A DNA stretch of 64,000 nt from Albibacterium profundi (GCF_042159835.1 NZ_JBBVGT010000003.1:668656-732655); one strand, 5' to 3'. Positions 53,495-63,343 are shown, numbered from the stretch's first letter. Numbers and translations: made by a program. Notes: generated by a model not told the origin, from the letters alone.

Positions 53495-56400
53495 TTAAAA
53501 ACTAAAGTTGGTCCCGATCGTAATAATTCTCGGCACAGGATAATTCGAGTAATCAACTCCGGGCACCAATGCACCCGTATCCGGCCTGTTATAATTCGTT
53601 CCTTCAGGATTACCACTGTAGTCGGTGAATAAAAAAGCATTCTGAACCGTTGCATACACCCTCATGTTTTCAAAGACCTTAGCTCTCTTAAGTTCGTTCG
53701 GAAGATTATAGCCTAAGGTTATATTTTTTATCCAAGCATAATCCGTTTTTTCAACCGTATAACTATGCGTATCTCTAAACATTACACGTCCCCTGCCCGT
53801 GCCGTTGGTTGTCGGTACAATCCCATCACCTGGCTGCTCTTCAGAACGCCAACGGTTTGCCACGTTCTTTTGAACATTAAATACACCATCGATATTCCAA
53901 GTATAGTAGTTTGTTGCCCTAATCATTTCTGCACCCATGGAACCAACTACCAACACCCGTAGATCAAAGCGCTTATAGTTTAATGTATTGGTCACTCCCC
54001 AAGTAAAGTCCGGGTAAGGATTACCGATTATTGTAAAATCTTGAAATGGGGTAATTTCACCATCTTGGTTCACATCCCTAAATCTCATATTCCCCGGTAT
54101 CGCGCCCGGAAAAGCAGGATATCTCTCCAGATCTGCCGCATTTTGATAAATACCTTCAACTAGATAGCCATACAGCATACCTACAGGTTTACCGATTTGC
54201 GTAATATTGGTCGGGTTGCCCTCACTACTTGCACCAGAATAAATAGGATCGTCACTTCTACCTAATGCAATAACCTTATTCCTGTTAAACGAAATATTAA
54301 GGTTCGTACTCCAGTTAAAATCGTCCGTCACCACATTTTGCGAACTGATTGCCAGCTCAAGTCCTCTATTTCGCACATCTCCACGGTTCTCGGTGACCGA
54401 ACCAAAACCAGACGATTGAGGTATCTCCACGTTTAGCAATAGGTCCTGTGTATTTCGATTATAGAAATCAGCACTCAGTAACAAACGACTGCCTAGCAAA
54501 GAGAAATCAAAGCCAATATTCAACTCACGCATCTTCTCCCAGCCTAAATTTGGATTACCCAAGGTGTTCATCACCCGACCGCTCGCCAGTGTTCCGTTAA
54601 ACACATAATCCCGTGTTCCAATGTTACTCATATAGGAATAGTTCCCAATGTTGAAATTACCCGTAAATCCATAGGATGCTCTCAACTTCAGTTCGTTCAC
54701 CCATTCCGTATCTTTCAAGAAATTCTCTTCTGAAAGCACCCAACCGAGAGCCAAAGAAGGAAACGTTCCCCAGCGATTGTTTGATCCAAAGCGAGAAGAA
54801 CCATCCGTTCTAACTGTCGCAGTCACCAAATACCTGCTCAAGTACGAATAATTTGCTCTCGCTAGGTACGATATTAGTGACCAGTCGCTCTTATCGGTCC
54901 CACCCGTGATTCGCGCTGCAGCATTCAAGGTATGAATATCATCATCCGGAAACTGCTCGCCATTGAAGTTAGCAGATTCAAAGCGTTGCGACTGAACCGT
55001 AAAACCCAATAATCCGGAAAAAGAGTGCTCGTCAGAAGCCCAGTCGTAGTTCAATGTATTCTCATTCAACCAGTTCAAGTACTTGCCTCGTCCAAAACTT
55101 CCGCTAGGTACCGAAGGTGGTGCCGCATTTTGATTTCCCAAAGTAGAAGGCCTAAAATATTCAGAGCTTGTATCTTCAAAATCAACATTAAAAGTTGATT
55201 TGAATTTTAAATTATCGATTATCTCATATTCGGCAAACGTGTTCATTAATATCTTAGTCCTGTTCGCCTTGTTGGTCGTCTCATTCATGACCATTACCGG
55301 ATTCGGGATCCCAAATGAACCGGGTGATTGGATGTAGGCATTATAACTTCCGTCTTCATTATAAACAGCAGGAATCGGACTTGCAATACCGAAACCCTCA
55401 TCACGCCCCTGTCCTCTTACACCTCCTCGTGTGTAAGCCAACGAGGGCGCAATATTAAATCCCAGATTTAATTTTTCAGCCACATCGGCATTTACGTTTG
55501 CTCTTAGAGAAAAACGTTCAAAACCTGTATTCAGCATCACACCCTCTTGGTTGAAATAACCAGCTGAAACATAGGTTCTGATATTTTCGCTTCCACCAGA
55601 CACGTTCAGATTTATATCCGACATAGAAGCCACTCGCGTCACCTCATCATACCAGTCTGTGCCGTCACCTATTAACTCTGGATTTCTATAAACTTCCGGT
55701 ATATCCTCTAAAGTAGGTTCACGTCCTTCGTCAAAACGAATTTTATCAGAAATTGCCTCCTTTCGCCATTGCGCAAACTCCTGTCCGTTCATTAAGTCTG
55801 GTCTACCCTTTTCTGGAACACTTTGCAAACCGGTATTCGCCGAGACGTGGACTGTAGCCTTTCCGCTAACGCCTTTTTTTGTTGTAATCATGACCACTCC
55901 ATTGGCACCTCTTGATCCGTATATTGCAGTCGCCGACGCGTCCTTCAATATCGTCATAGACTCAATATCCTGAGGATTTATCGCGCTCATCGGATTGGAC
56001 TGTTGGCTCGAAGAAGAAGGAACAGGAAAACCGTCAATTACATATAAAGGTTCACTTCCCGCACCTATAGCACCAATACCTCGCACCTGAATCTTCGGTC
56101 CCCCACCCGGAACACCGTTTGAAGTCCTTACATTGACACCCGCTATCTGTCCCGAAAGTGCCTGATCGACACTCGTTAACGACTGATCTCTGATGTTCGC
56201 CATTTCAACAGGTGCCACCGAACCGGTCACATCTCTACGCTGCTGGCTACCGTAACCCACAACCACCACCTCACTTAAGTCCTCGGAATCGGCCAGTAAT
56301 AATACATCAGTTACGCCCCCTTTGTCGACAAGAATTTCTTGTTCTTCAAAGCCAATACTTCGGAATATGAGCGTCGTACCCGGCGCTACATCAATTGAAT

Positions 56401-56593
56401 ATGCTCCGGTTTCGTTCGTTACCGTTCCATTATTTGTACCTTTGACAATAACTGAAACCTTACTAAGAGGACCCGACTCATCTGAGACAACACCTGTAAC
56501 GGTAATCTCTTGCTGAGCAAAGACGCTAATACTCGCCATCAGCACACACAAAAGCAGTATAGCTTTCCTTCTAACACGATAGAATTGCTTCAT
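53495..56593 (-). CDS. SusC/RagA family TonB-dependent transporter
   Basis: The 1032-residue outer-membrane protein has a signal peptide (to AQQ, about residue 27), a carboxypeptidase-regulatory-like domain (ITVTGVVSDESGPLSKVSVI), a TonB box-like VVVVGYGSQQRRDVTG, the plug (SGQIAGVNVRTSNGVPGGGP, IQVRGIGAIGAGSEPLYVID) and a 22-strand-type barrel ending TIGTNFSF. It has no N-terminal STN domain, so it is not an anti-sigma-coupled transducer. It imports an oligosaccharide or glycoside and is the first gene of the catabolic locus. Confidence 0.96.
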   Translation of the reverse strand: MKQFYRVRRKAILLLCVLMASISVFAQQEITVTGVVSDESGPLSKVSVIVKGTNNGTVTNETGAYSIDVAPGTTLIFRSIGFEEQEILVDKGGVTDVLLLADSEDLSEVVVVGYGSQQRRDVTGSVAPVEMANIRDQSLTSVDQALSGQIAGVNVRTSNGVPGGGPKIQVRGIGAIGAGSEPLYVIDGFPVPSSSSQQSNPMSAINPQDIESMTILKDASATAIYGSRGANGVVMITTKKGVSGKATVHVSANTGLQSVPEKGRPDLMNGQEFAQWRKEAISDKIRFDEGREPTLEDIPEVYRNPELIGDGTDWYDEVTRVASMSDINLNVSGGSENIRTYVSAGYFNQEGVMLNTGFERFSLRANVNADVAEKLNLGFNIAPSLAYTRGGVRGQGRDEGFGIASPIPAVYNEDGSYNAYIQSPGSFGIPNPVMVMNETTNKANRTKILMNTFAEYEIIDNLKFKSTFNVDFEDTSSEYFRPSTLGNQNAAPPSVPSGSFGRGKYLNWLNENTLNYDWASDEHSFSGLLGFTVQSQRFESANFNGEQFPDDDIHTLNAAARITGGTDKSDWSLISYLARANYSYLSRYLVTATVRTDGSSRFGSNNRWGTFPSLALGWVLSEENFLKDTEWVNELKLRASYGFTGNFNIGNYSYMSNIGTRDYVFNGTLASGRVMNTLGNPNLGWEKMRELNIGFDFSLLGSRLLLSADFYNRNTQDLLLNVEIPQSSGFGSVTENRGDVRNRGLELAISSQNVVTDDFNWSTNLNISFNRNKVIALGRSDDPIYSGASSEGNPTNITQIGKPVGMLYGYLVEGIYQNAADLERYPAFPGAIPGNMRFRDVNQDGEITPFQDFTIIGNPYPDFTWGVTNTLNYKRFDLRVLVVGSMGAEMIRATNYYTWNIDGVFNVQKNVANRWRSEEQPGDGIVPTTNGTGRGRVMFRDTHSYTVEKTDYAWIKNITLGYNLPNELKRAKVFENMRVYATVQNAFLFTDYSGNPEGTNYNRPDTGALVPGVDYSNYPVPRIITIGTNFSF

Positions 56594-56783
56594 AATTCAT
56601 TAGGTTTTTTTGAACTTGATTATTAGTAGAAGTAAACCTAACCAAAGTCGTAACCTATCGCAACCCGCTCTGTCCTGAAGATCATCCCGCATTGTCCTTT
56701 AGCAAACAACAGACTGATTGTCAATAACAAACACACCCAATCAGCACCAGAGGTAGCCAAAAAGTAGCGTTAATAAAAAATAT

Positions 56784-58133
56784 TTATAATACGATGGAGG
56801 GTGAGTAAAATTTCAACTCGATAAGATCATTGGGTATCGGATCACTATTCCAAGAATGATGAATAGAAAGTGCCGTACCGATAGCAGTAGCCTGCGCCAT
56901 GGATGCCGCAAAAACTTCGATATCCGGAAAAGCTGCAGCCAAGAGATTCATGTAGATGGAGTTCTTACTAAATCCGCCATCGACAAAAATTCGTTTAACA
57001 TCAGAGCCTTTAATAATGAGCTCAGTAGATCGCTTTTGTTCATTCACCAAATGCAATATGAGGTAATGATAAGCTTCGACGTCGGACGCAAAGACGCCCA
57101 ATTCCTGATCTGAAAAAGATTTTCTGAGTTCCCTCCTATTATCCAATTTTAGGATACTGGGATCGAAGATCATATTCCGATATTTCGATGTGGCCTGATT
57201 AAAATAGTTAGCAATCCGTTCAACTTGCTTCTCATGTTCGTGACCAGCAAATAAGCGAGATGCTTTCACTGGTGTTCCTTGATATTGAATATAGGATAAG
57301 CAATCCGATTTCAATTCAAGTTCGGTTAACCTCGTTGTGTTAAAAGGATTCAAACTGATGCTCCATGTGCCCGTCGAAATCAACACAAAGGGTTGGTTAA
57401 AACCGACGAGATAGGGAATCAGAGATGCTGAACTATCGTGTAAGCCAACACCTACAAGGGCCGTGATATCAGGCAATTGTGATGAATATACCATATCGGA
57501 CGGTACAATGGGGGCTAGTTTATCTAGGATCCCTTCATTCTCCACCCAGGGGTGATAGTCATTCGCTTCAAAATCCCACAAATTCGTATGACAGCCAATA
57601 CTGGTGATGTCAGAATACAGTCGGCCTGAAATCAGATAACTCATGTACTGCGGCAAGTGCAATGCGGCTTTGATTCTTTTAAACCGTTCAGGTTGCTCTC
57701 TTTTTATTCTATATAGCTGCATACCCACATTCAAACTTCCTAACACGGGCGACGCGGTTTGACTGGCGAATCTTTCCTCACCGCCATAACGTCTATAAAA
57801 TTCTCGTTGAATATCTTCCGGGTATGGTTTCAAATAATTATACAAAGGCGTTACGGTGTCTCCTTTTTCATCTAGATACACAAAACTTGCTCCATAAGTT
57901 GAAAAATTAATTGCCTTGATATCAAAGTCTGTCTTCCGCGACACTTCGTCTAACGAATCGAAGACCGAAAGCCTCAAACTATCCAGATTTTCACAGGGGA
58001 AACCGTCCTCATCGGTAGTTTCTAGAAAACGAGCAGATTTCTCGTACACAATTTTATAATGCCGGTCAAAAAGGAATAACTTTTTATTAGTTTTTCCAAC
58101 ATCAAAAACTGCAATAACTGAGTTTTTCTCCAT
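56784..58133 (-). CDS. FGGY-family carbohydrate kinase (rhamnulokinase-like)
   Basis: The 449-residue protein has the N-terminal phosphate-binding AVFDVGKTNKKLFLFD, FSTYGASFVYLDE, the FGGY-C domain with VLISTGTWSISLNPFN, and RIFVDGGFSKNSIYMNLLA near the C-terminus. The adjacent rhamnulose-1-phosphate-aldolase-type gene (23 nt upstream in the operon) points to L-rhamnulose, or a related 6-deoxy-ketose such as L-fuculose, as substrate. It phosphorylates the sugar at C1 with ATP in the cytosol. Confidence 0.85.
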   Translation of the reverse strand: MEKNSVIAVFDVGKTNKKLFLFDRHYKIVYEKSARFLETTDEDGFPCENLDSLRLSVFDSLDEVSRKTDFDIKAINFSTYGASFVYLDEKGDTVTPLYNYLKPYPEDIQREFYRRYGGEERFASQTASPVLGSLNVGMQLYRIKREQPERFKRIKAALHLPQYMSYLISGRLYSDITSIGCHTNLWDFEANDYHPWVENEGILDKLAPIVPSDMVYSSQLPDITALVGVGLHDSSASLIPYLVGFNQPFVLISTGTWSISLNPFNTTRLTELELKSDCLSYIQYQGTPVKASRLFAGHEHEKQVERIANYFNQATSKYRNMIFDPSILKLDNRRELRKSFSDQELGVFASDVEAYHYLILHLVNEQKRSTELIIKGSDVKRIFVDGGFSKNSIYMNLLAAAFPDIEVFAASMAQATAIGTALSIHHSWNSDPIPNDLIELKFYSPSIVL

Positions 58134-58156
58134 ACTCTTTTTTGAGCCTTAACTAT

Positions 58157-60277
58157 TTAACGTACAAATGCCATTGCTACTCCACCATCCACATTCAGAA
58201 TATTACCGGTCGACTTGCTCAATAATCCGCCGACAAAGACAAAACACGCATTGGCTATATCTTCAGGCAAAATCGTTTCGTTCAGCAGCGTTCTTTTCGC
58301 GTAAAAAGCAGGAAGCTCTTCCGGTTTAATTCCATAAGCAGTTGCCCGGCCTTCCGCCCAAGCCCCCTCCCAGATCTTACTATCAATAATAACCGCGTCT
58401 GGGTTTACTACATTTACGCGAATTCTATCCTTACCGAGTTCAGCCGCGTTCAGTCGGCTCAGATGCAGTTGCGCAGCTTTCGCTGATCCGTACCCCGCAT
58501 TATTAGGTCCGGATACCAGGGCATTTTTACTGCCGATATTTACAATATCGCCACCCAAATCCTGCTTTCTGAGCACCTTCAATGCTTCTTTGGTGACCTT
58601 AAATTGACCTTTTACCAGCACATCATAAAGCAAATCCCAGTCCTCATCTGTATGCTCTTCAATCGGTTTTGAAATCGACAAACCGGCACAATTTACCACA
58701 ATATCGACACCGCCGAAGTAGATACCTGCCTGCTTAAATGCATTTCTGATATCCTCATCTTTCGTGACGTTCAGCACGGTCGAAGTAAAACGATCCTTTC
58801 CGTATAACTTGTCAAATTGACGAACCGTTTCATCCAATCGACCTTCATCCATATCATTTATAATCACCACCGCTCCCTCTTCAAGGAATTTCTTAGAAAT
58901 AGCCTTCCCAATCCCTCCTGCACTACCCGTAATCAATGCAATCTTACCCGACAACGGTTTAGCTTTCGGCATCCTCTGTAACTTTGCTTCTTCTAAAAGC
59001 CAGTACTCAATATTAAATGCTTCCTGCCTGCTGAGTGAAGTGTATTCAGAAATAGCTTCTGCTCCTCGCATCACGTTGATCGCATTCGTATAAAATTCTG
59101 CTGCTACCCTAGCGGTCTGCTTATCTTTTGCGAAGGCAAATAAGCCAACACCGGGATATAAAATAATAACCGGATTTGGATCTCTCATTGACGGTGAATT
59201 CGCATGTTTACACGACTCGTAGTACTCCGCATACATTTTACGGTAGGCAACAAAAGCTGGTTCCAGTTTCGACACAAGCTCTGCTGTGTCATTTAAATCC
59301 ACATGAGGCTCCAATTCCAGTACAAGCGGACTAATTTTAGTCCGCAAAAAATGATCCGGGCAACTAGTTCCCATCGCCGCTAGTCGTTCTAAATGGTTCG
59401 AATTGACGAAGTCCAGCACTCGCTGATCATCTGTAAAATGACCAACCATATGCCGTTCAGAAGAACAGAAACCTCGTAATACCGGCGCAATTTGTGCAGC
59501 TTGGTTCTTCCTATCAGTTTCATCTAAACTCATCAGTCTCGCTCCACCGAAAACCTTCGATTTGCTAACCTTTTCTTCAATATATTCAGCGCACTTCTCT
59601 ACTACGTTCAACGTATTAACATAGCAGTCGTAAGCCGTATCTCCCCACGTAAATAAACCATGAGAGCCTAACATAATTCCTTTAATATCCGGATTTTCAT
59701 TCAAACAATCTTCCAACTTCAGACCCAAGTCAAAACCTGGTCTTTGCCATTCTACCCAACCGATTTCCCCATCAAAAAGCTCTTTGGTTATCCGCTCTCC
59801 GTCCTTCGCTGCCGCTATAGCAATGGCTGCATCGGGATGAAGATGATCAATATGCTTGAATGGCAAGAACGCATGTAAAGGCGTATCAATTGATGGAGCT
59901 TTCGAATCCAGATCAAAGATGCAATGATTAAATAAGCCAACCATTTCATCCTCCTTCTCAATACCCCCATATACGTTCTTCAAATTATGAAGTTTATCCA
60001 GATAAAGCGCCGCCAAGCCGTTTTTCTTTAAAGAGCCAATATCACCACCAGAACCTTTAATCCACATAACCTCGGTATTGCTTCCTGTAAGTGGGTCAGT
60101 TTCCGTTGTTTTGCATGATGTATTACCCCCACCATAGTTAGTGAGACGCAAATCAGCGCCAAGAAGATTCGAACGATATAGGAGCAACCCTACTTCATCA
60201 CCTACTAATTTTTCAGCATGCTCCTTGTCCCAAAGATAATTTACGTACTTAAATGTGCTTAATCTAGAATCTGTCAT
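58157..60277 (-). CDS. Bifunctional class II aldolase / short-chain dehydrogenase (RhaEW type)
   Basis: The 706-residue protein fuses a class II aldolase/adducin domain (residues about 20-430; GGGNTSCKT, KGSGGDIGSLKKNGL, DHLHPDAAIAIAAAKDG and LGSHGLFTWGD) to an SDR domain (about 455-706; ITGSAGGIGKAI, NCAGLS, YGSAKAAQLHLS). In relatives the first part cleaves L-rhamnulose-1-phosphate to DHAP and L-lactaldehyde, and the second oxidises lactaldehyde to lactate. It lies between the regulator and the kinase genes. Confidence 0.92.
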   Translation of the reverse strand: MTDSRLSTFKYVNYLWDKEHAEKLVGDEVGLLLYRSNLLGADLRLTNYGGGNTSCKTTETDPLTGSNTEVMWIKGSGGDIGSLKKNGLAALYLDKLHNLKNVYGGIEKEDEMVGLFNHCIFDLDSKAPSIDTPLHAFLPFKHIDHLHPDAAIAIAAAKDGERITKELFDGEIGWVEWQRPGFDLGLKLEDCLNENPDIKGIMLGSHGLFTWGDTAYDCYVNTLNVVEKCAEYIEEKVSKSKVFGGARLMSLDETDRKNQAAQIAPVLRGFCSSERHMVGHFTDDQRVLDFVNSNHLERLAAMGTSCPDHFLRTKISPLVLELEPHVDLNDTAELVSKLEPAFVAYRKMYAEYYESCKHANSPSMRDPNPVIILYPGVGLFAFAKDKQTARVAAEFYTNAINVMRGAEAISEYTSLSRQEAFNIEYWLLEEAKLQRMPKAKPLSGKIALITGSAGGIGKAISKKFLEEGAVVIINDMDEGRLDETVRQFDKLYGKDRFTSTVLNVTKDEDIRNAFKQAGIYFGGVDIVVNCAGLSISKPIEEHTDEDWDLLYDVLVKGQFKVTKEALKVLRKQDLGGDIVNIGSKNALVSGPNNAGYGSAKAAQLHLSRLNAAELGKDRIRVNVVNPDAVIIDSKIWEGAWAEGRATAYGIKPEELPAFYAKRTLLNETILPEDIANACFVFVGGLLSKSTGNILNVDGGVAMAFVR

Positions 60278-60365
60278 ATCCTGTTGGCTTTATTAGTTTC
60301 CTACAATAATAAAAAAGGCCTATTATTCAACTGTCATGAGCTGTTATGAAAAACATCCCGTGCGA

Positions 60366-61397
60366 TCAAATAGATGATCGGAGCTTTAAATAGAATGGAA
60401 CCTCTTCGTGTCTCGTAGAATTGTCCAAGATCAGATGTGCAGCTGCAATCCCCATCCGTTTAAAATCGGTTGAAACCGTCGTAATACCATTCATAATAAA
60501 TTTTTTCAAAGATGTTTCATTGTAGGAAATTACTCCCACATCCTTGCCAATTTCCAGCTTTAATGAAACAATACGGTCTAGTAACTTTACCAGATCTTCC
60601 TCCATCACGTTGATATAAACCTCACCGGCCTTAATCGGTTCATCTAAGATATCACTCACTAATAGATGTGAAAACGCATACTGCTGACAAAAACGATAAA
60701 AACCCTTAATAATAGCTTTCGGGTAATAGCTTTTATCGGGAAAGATCAGTTTGATGGTATGATACTTACTCAATTGTTCTCGGGCCTGTTCCAAAGCGTT
60801 GTAAATATCGTCCGAAAAGTTCTCGTAAACTGCCGCAAACTTCCCTTCAATACCATTGATGTTTTTATCGAGTAGAACCAGTTTTTCCTTTGGAATTGAG
60901 TTTATAATTTCAGCGGCATTATCGCCCCCTTCAACAAAATGAGGGATAATTACATAATGAGTGTATTCATGCTTCGGGTTCAATAGCAACTTCTTAAAAA
61001 GTTTAAAATCGTTGTTGTATATGTAGAAGTCGACCGACACACCATCACCAATTGCCCCAATAAAGGCGTCATAAATAATCTTTTTATGTGCACTTAACTT
61101 ATTAAAAAACAGAACCACGTGAAGCTTTTGTTTAAAATCGGCATTCAACACATAGTAACCCTTGCCTGGAACCGAACCCAAAACCCCCAGTTTTTTTAAA
61201 TGTTTATAACCTTTCTCGGCTGTATCTCGTGATATTTCAAGAACATAACTCAATTCGTTGATAGAGGGGAGCATGTCATTCTTCTTTAAATGTCCCGCTT
61301 GGATTGCTTTTAAGACAGAGCTAGTGAGTTGAATATACTTAGGTGTAACGGATTGTTCATCGATCCAAACATGATCAAAAAAAGGTATAGGCATCAT
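60366..61397 (-). CDS. GntR-family regulator with LacI-like sensor domain
   Basis: The 343-residue protein has an N-terminal GntR winged helix (about residues 15-80; DMLPSINELSYVLEISRDTA and GSVPGKGYYVL) and a periplasmic-binding-protein-like C-terminal domain (about 90-340; DFYIYNN, VGVISYNETSLKKF, AAHLILDN), the AraR-like fusion. It most likely senses the sugar or its breakdown product and controls the downstream aldolase and kinase genes. It lies 88 nt upstream of the aldolase gene on the same strand. Confidence 0.88.
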   Translation of the reverse strand: MMPIPFFDHVWIDEQSVTPKYIQLTSSVLKAIQAGHLKKNDMLPSINELSYVLEISRDTAEKGYKHLKKLGVLGSVPGKGYYVLNADFKQKLHVVLFFNKLSAHKKIIYDAFIGAIGDGVSVDFYIYNNDFKLFKKLLLNPKHEYTHYVIIPHFVEGGDNAAEIINSIPKEKLVLLDKNINGIEGKFAAVYENFSDDIYNALEQAREQLSKYHTIKLIFPDKSYYPKAIIKGFYRFCQQYAFSHLLVSDILDEPIKAGEVYINVMEEDLVKLLDRIVSLKLEIGKDVGVISYNETSLKKFIMNGITTVSTDFKRMGIAAAHLILDNSTRHEEVPFYLKLRSSI

Positions 61398-61458
61398 AGT
61401 TTTTTATAATTTCTTTGAATCTACAAAAAAATCACCGACTACCTCTACAAATCGGATC

Positions 61459-62322
61459 TCAATAATCAGGACATGCACCTTGCTGTGTTGCCACATAAGC
61501 ACTGACCTCAACGGCATATTCTAGTGCAACAAGAATAGTGGCACCCTGTATTTTTTTCGCCAAGAAAGCAGCTAAAAATGAATCGCCACTTCCTACTGTA
61601 TCTTTCACTTCAACACGTTTGGCAGGCACAGAAATGAATTGCTTGCGACTCCTATAAACCGCTCCCTCCGCACCCATCGTCAGCAATATCTCCTGAATAT
61701 TTGGAAAGCGATCTAGTATAGTATCCAAGGCCTCAATCATAGACAGTTTTACTTCACTCAACCACGTTGCCAGAATTTTCAACTCGTCGTCATTCACCTT
61801 CAGCGTCTGACATTTACCCATAAGTTCCCATATCAACTCTCGGCTATAAAACGGTGGACGAATATTCACATCGAAGACCGACCAATTCGCACGATCTAGA
61901 TATTTAAAAAGCGTACCACGGCTTGCCTTACTCCGTGCCGCCAGAGTTCCAAAAACAAAGGCTGTGGACTTCTCCACCGCCAATGCCGCCTCACTATCAT
62001 ATTCCAAACCATCCCAGGCAACCGGCTCTACAATCTCATAAGACACTTTACCGTCAGTATCGATATGAACCTCAACGGTCGAGGTGTTAAACCGATCCGT
62101 TTTCTTAATATATTCGGTATCTACACCAAGATCACCTATACCGCTAAAGAGTTCATCGCCAATAGCATCGTTGCCGACCTGACTGACGATGCGACTCTGA
62201 ATGCCATTTTTATTCAGGTGATAACAAACATTTAACGGAGCACCACCAATTCGTCTTCCTTCTGGAAAATTATCCATGAGAACTTCGCCGAAACAAATCA
62301 CATTTAGAACGTCCTTATTCAT
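61459..62322 (-). CDS. PfkB-family sugar kinase (fructokinase-like)
   Basis: The 287-residue ribokinase-fold protein has GRRIGGAPLNVCYHL (PfkB signature 1-like, substrate-binding Gly-Gly), SQVGNDAIGDELF, and the catalytic DTVGSGDSFLAAFLA, in which the base is the Asp of GSGDSF. The sequence resembles bacterial fructokinases. It is the first gene of the co-directional run that leads to the GntR regulator (61-nt gap) and may serve the same sugar pathway. The substrate is inferred, not proven. Confidence 0.87.
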   Translation of the reverse strand: MNKDVLNVICFGEVLMDNFPEGRRIGGAPLNVCYHLNKNGIQSRIVSQVGNDAIGDELFSGIGDLGVDTEYIKKTDRFNTSTVEVHIDTDGKVSYEIVEPVAWDGLEYDSEAALAVEKSTAFVFGTLAARSKASRGTLFKYLDRANWSVFDVNIRPPFYSRELIWELMGKCQTLKVNDDELKILATWLSEVKLSMIEALDTILDRFPNIQEILLTMGAEGAVYRSRKQFISVPAKRVEVKDTVGSGDSFLAAFLAKKIQGATILVALEYAVEVSAYVATQQGACPDY

Positions 62323-62402
62323 TTTATAATATTACAAAACCTTTTTCAACTAGGACGTGTTAGTCCCCATAAATAAATTGATCAAATAAAAAAACTATTA
62401 TT

Positions 62403-62927
62403 ATGGCAACTACTAAGCAATCAAATAACAACATGCCCAATGCACAACTTCATGAACTGTTCGTAGATGAACTTCGTGATATATTAGGCGCAGAGCGTCA
62501 ACTTTTAAAAGGCTTGAAAAAAATGTCCACTTCAGCTGTCAGTGATTCATTGAAATCTGCTTTCAAAGAACATCATTCACAAACCGAAGGGCATATCGAC
62601 CGACTGAAAGATGTGTTTAAGTCGATCGACCTAACAGCACGCGGAAAGAAGTGTAAAGCAATGGAAGGTCTTCTAGGAGAAGCAGACGAAATTATCGAGA
62701 GCTTTGAAGACAATAAAGAGATATTAGATGCAGCACTTATTGCAGCCGCGCAGAAAGTAGAACATTATGAAATCGCCAGCTACGGCTGCTTAGTTACCTA
62801 TGCTAAACTCATGAAACATACGGATGCAGAAAAACTTTTATCTGAAACTCTGAACGAAGAAAAGAAGACCGATGTATTGTTGACTGAAATTGCCATGAAA
62901 GAAGCCAATACCAACAAAGCGAATTAA
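62403..62927 (+). CDS. DUF892 ferritin-like stress protein (YciE/YciF family)
   Basis: The 174-residue protein has the YciE/YciF four-helix bundle: LHELFVDELRDILGAERQLL, HHSQTEGHIDRLKDVF, LIAAAQKVEHYEIASYGC and a final helix with LLSETLNEEKKTDVLL. The Glu/His ligands for a di-iron site (E...EHHSQTE...EHYE) are conserved. Members are induced by osmotic, oxidative and stationary-phase stress. It is monocistronic and diverges from the PfkB gene; a hairpin follows it at 62961-62995. Confidence 0.92.
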   Translation: MATTKQSNNNMPNAQLHELFVDELRDILGAERQLLKGLKKMSTSAVSDSLKSAFKEHHSQTEGHIDRLKDVFKSIDLTARGKKCKAMEGLLGEADEIIESFEDNKEILDAALIAAAQKVEHYEIASYGCLVTYAKLMKHTDAEKLLSETLNEEKKTDVLLTEIAMKEANTNKAN

Positions 62928-62960
62928 AAAGAATTCCATTAATTCATATGTATAGTGTCG

Positions 62961-62995
62961 CAAGGGTGCGAGCGATTTGAACGTTCGTACCCTTG
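62961..62995. terminator. Hairpin between convergent genes
   Basis: CAAGGGTGCGA (62961-62971) pairs with TCGTACCCTTG (62985-62995) with one G-U pair, giving an 11-bp stem and a 13-nt loop. It lies directly between the stop codons of the DUF892 gene and the 96-residue gene on the opposite strand. No long U-run follows on either strand. Confidence 0.55.
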
Positions 62996-62996
62996 T

Positions 62997-63287
62997 CTAT
63001 TCAATACGCTTCCAAGACCCATCCTTATATTGAAGGCATTGATATTCAATTTCCAGAGCATGATAAAGCAACTCTAAAAAATCAGAAGGCCATTTAGGGC
63101 CTACACCTGGAGGATCCCATTTACCATTTGTGTCGCGAACAAAACTGTAATATTTATTGTTTACATCTGTGACGCCCGCAAATGGCAGTCCGCCATAGCC
63201 TGGGCTGGTTTCAATTTCGTAAGGAACGGTTCGAACCTTCCCATTGTAATCCAGCTGAATTGTACCTTCAAATATATCATGCTTCAT
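62997..63287 (-). CDS. Hypothetical protein, 96 residues
   Basis: I do not recognise this family. The product is cytosolic, with many aromatic residues: GTIQLDYNGKVRTVPYEIET, GGLPFAGVTDVNNKYYSFV, KWDPPGVGPKWPSDF, ending in WKRIE. It is likely a compact beta-rich fold. An exact -7 box lies 5 nt upstream of the ATG, suggesting a leaderless transcript. Confidence 0.6.
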   Translation of the reverse strand: MKHDIFEGTIQLDYNGKVRTVPYEIETSPGYGGLPFAGVTDVNNKYYSFVRDTNGKWDPPGVGPKWPSDFLELLYHALEIEYQCLQYKDGSWKRIE

Positions 63288-63292
63288 GCTAA

Positions 63293-63300
63293 CAAATTTA
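63293..63300 (-). promoter_or_regulatory. TAnnTTTG -7 box immediately before the gene at 62997-63287
   Basis: The plus-strand CAAATTTA is TAAATTTG on the minus strand, an exact -7 consensus match. Only 5 nt separate it from the start codon at 63287, so transcription would begin at or next to the ATG. Confidence 0.4.
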
Positions 63301-63343
63301 GTATTTTAAATTAGTAAGAAGAAAATAGCTATAAATAATATGT

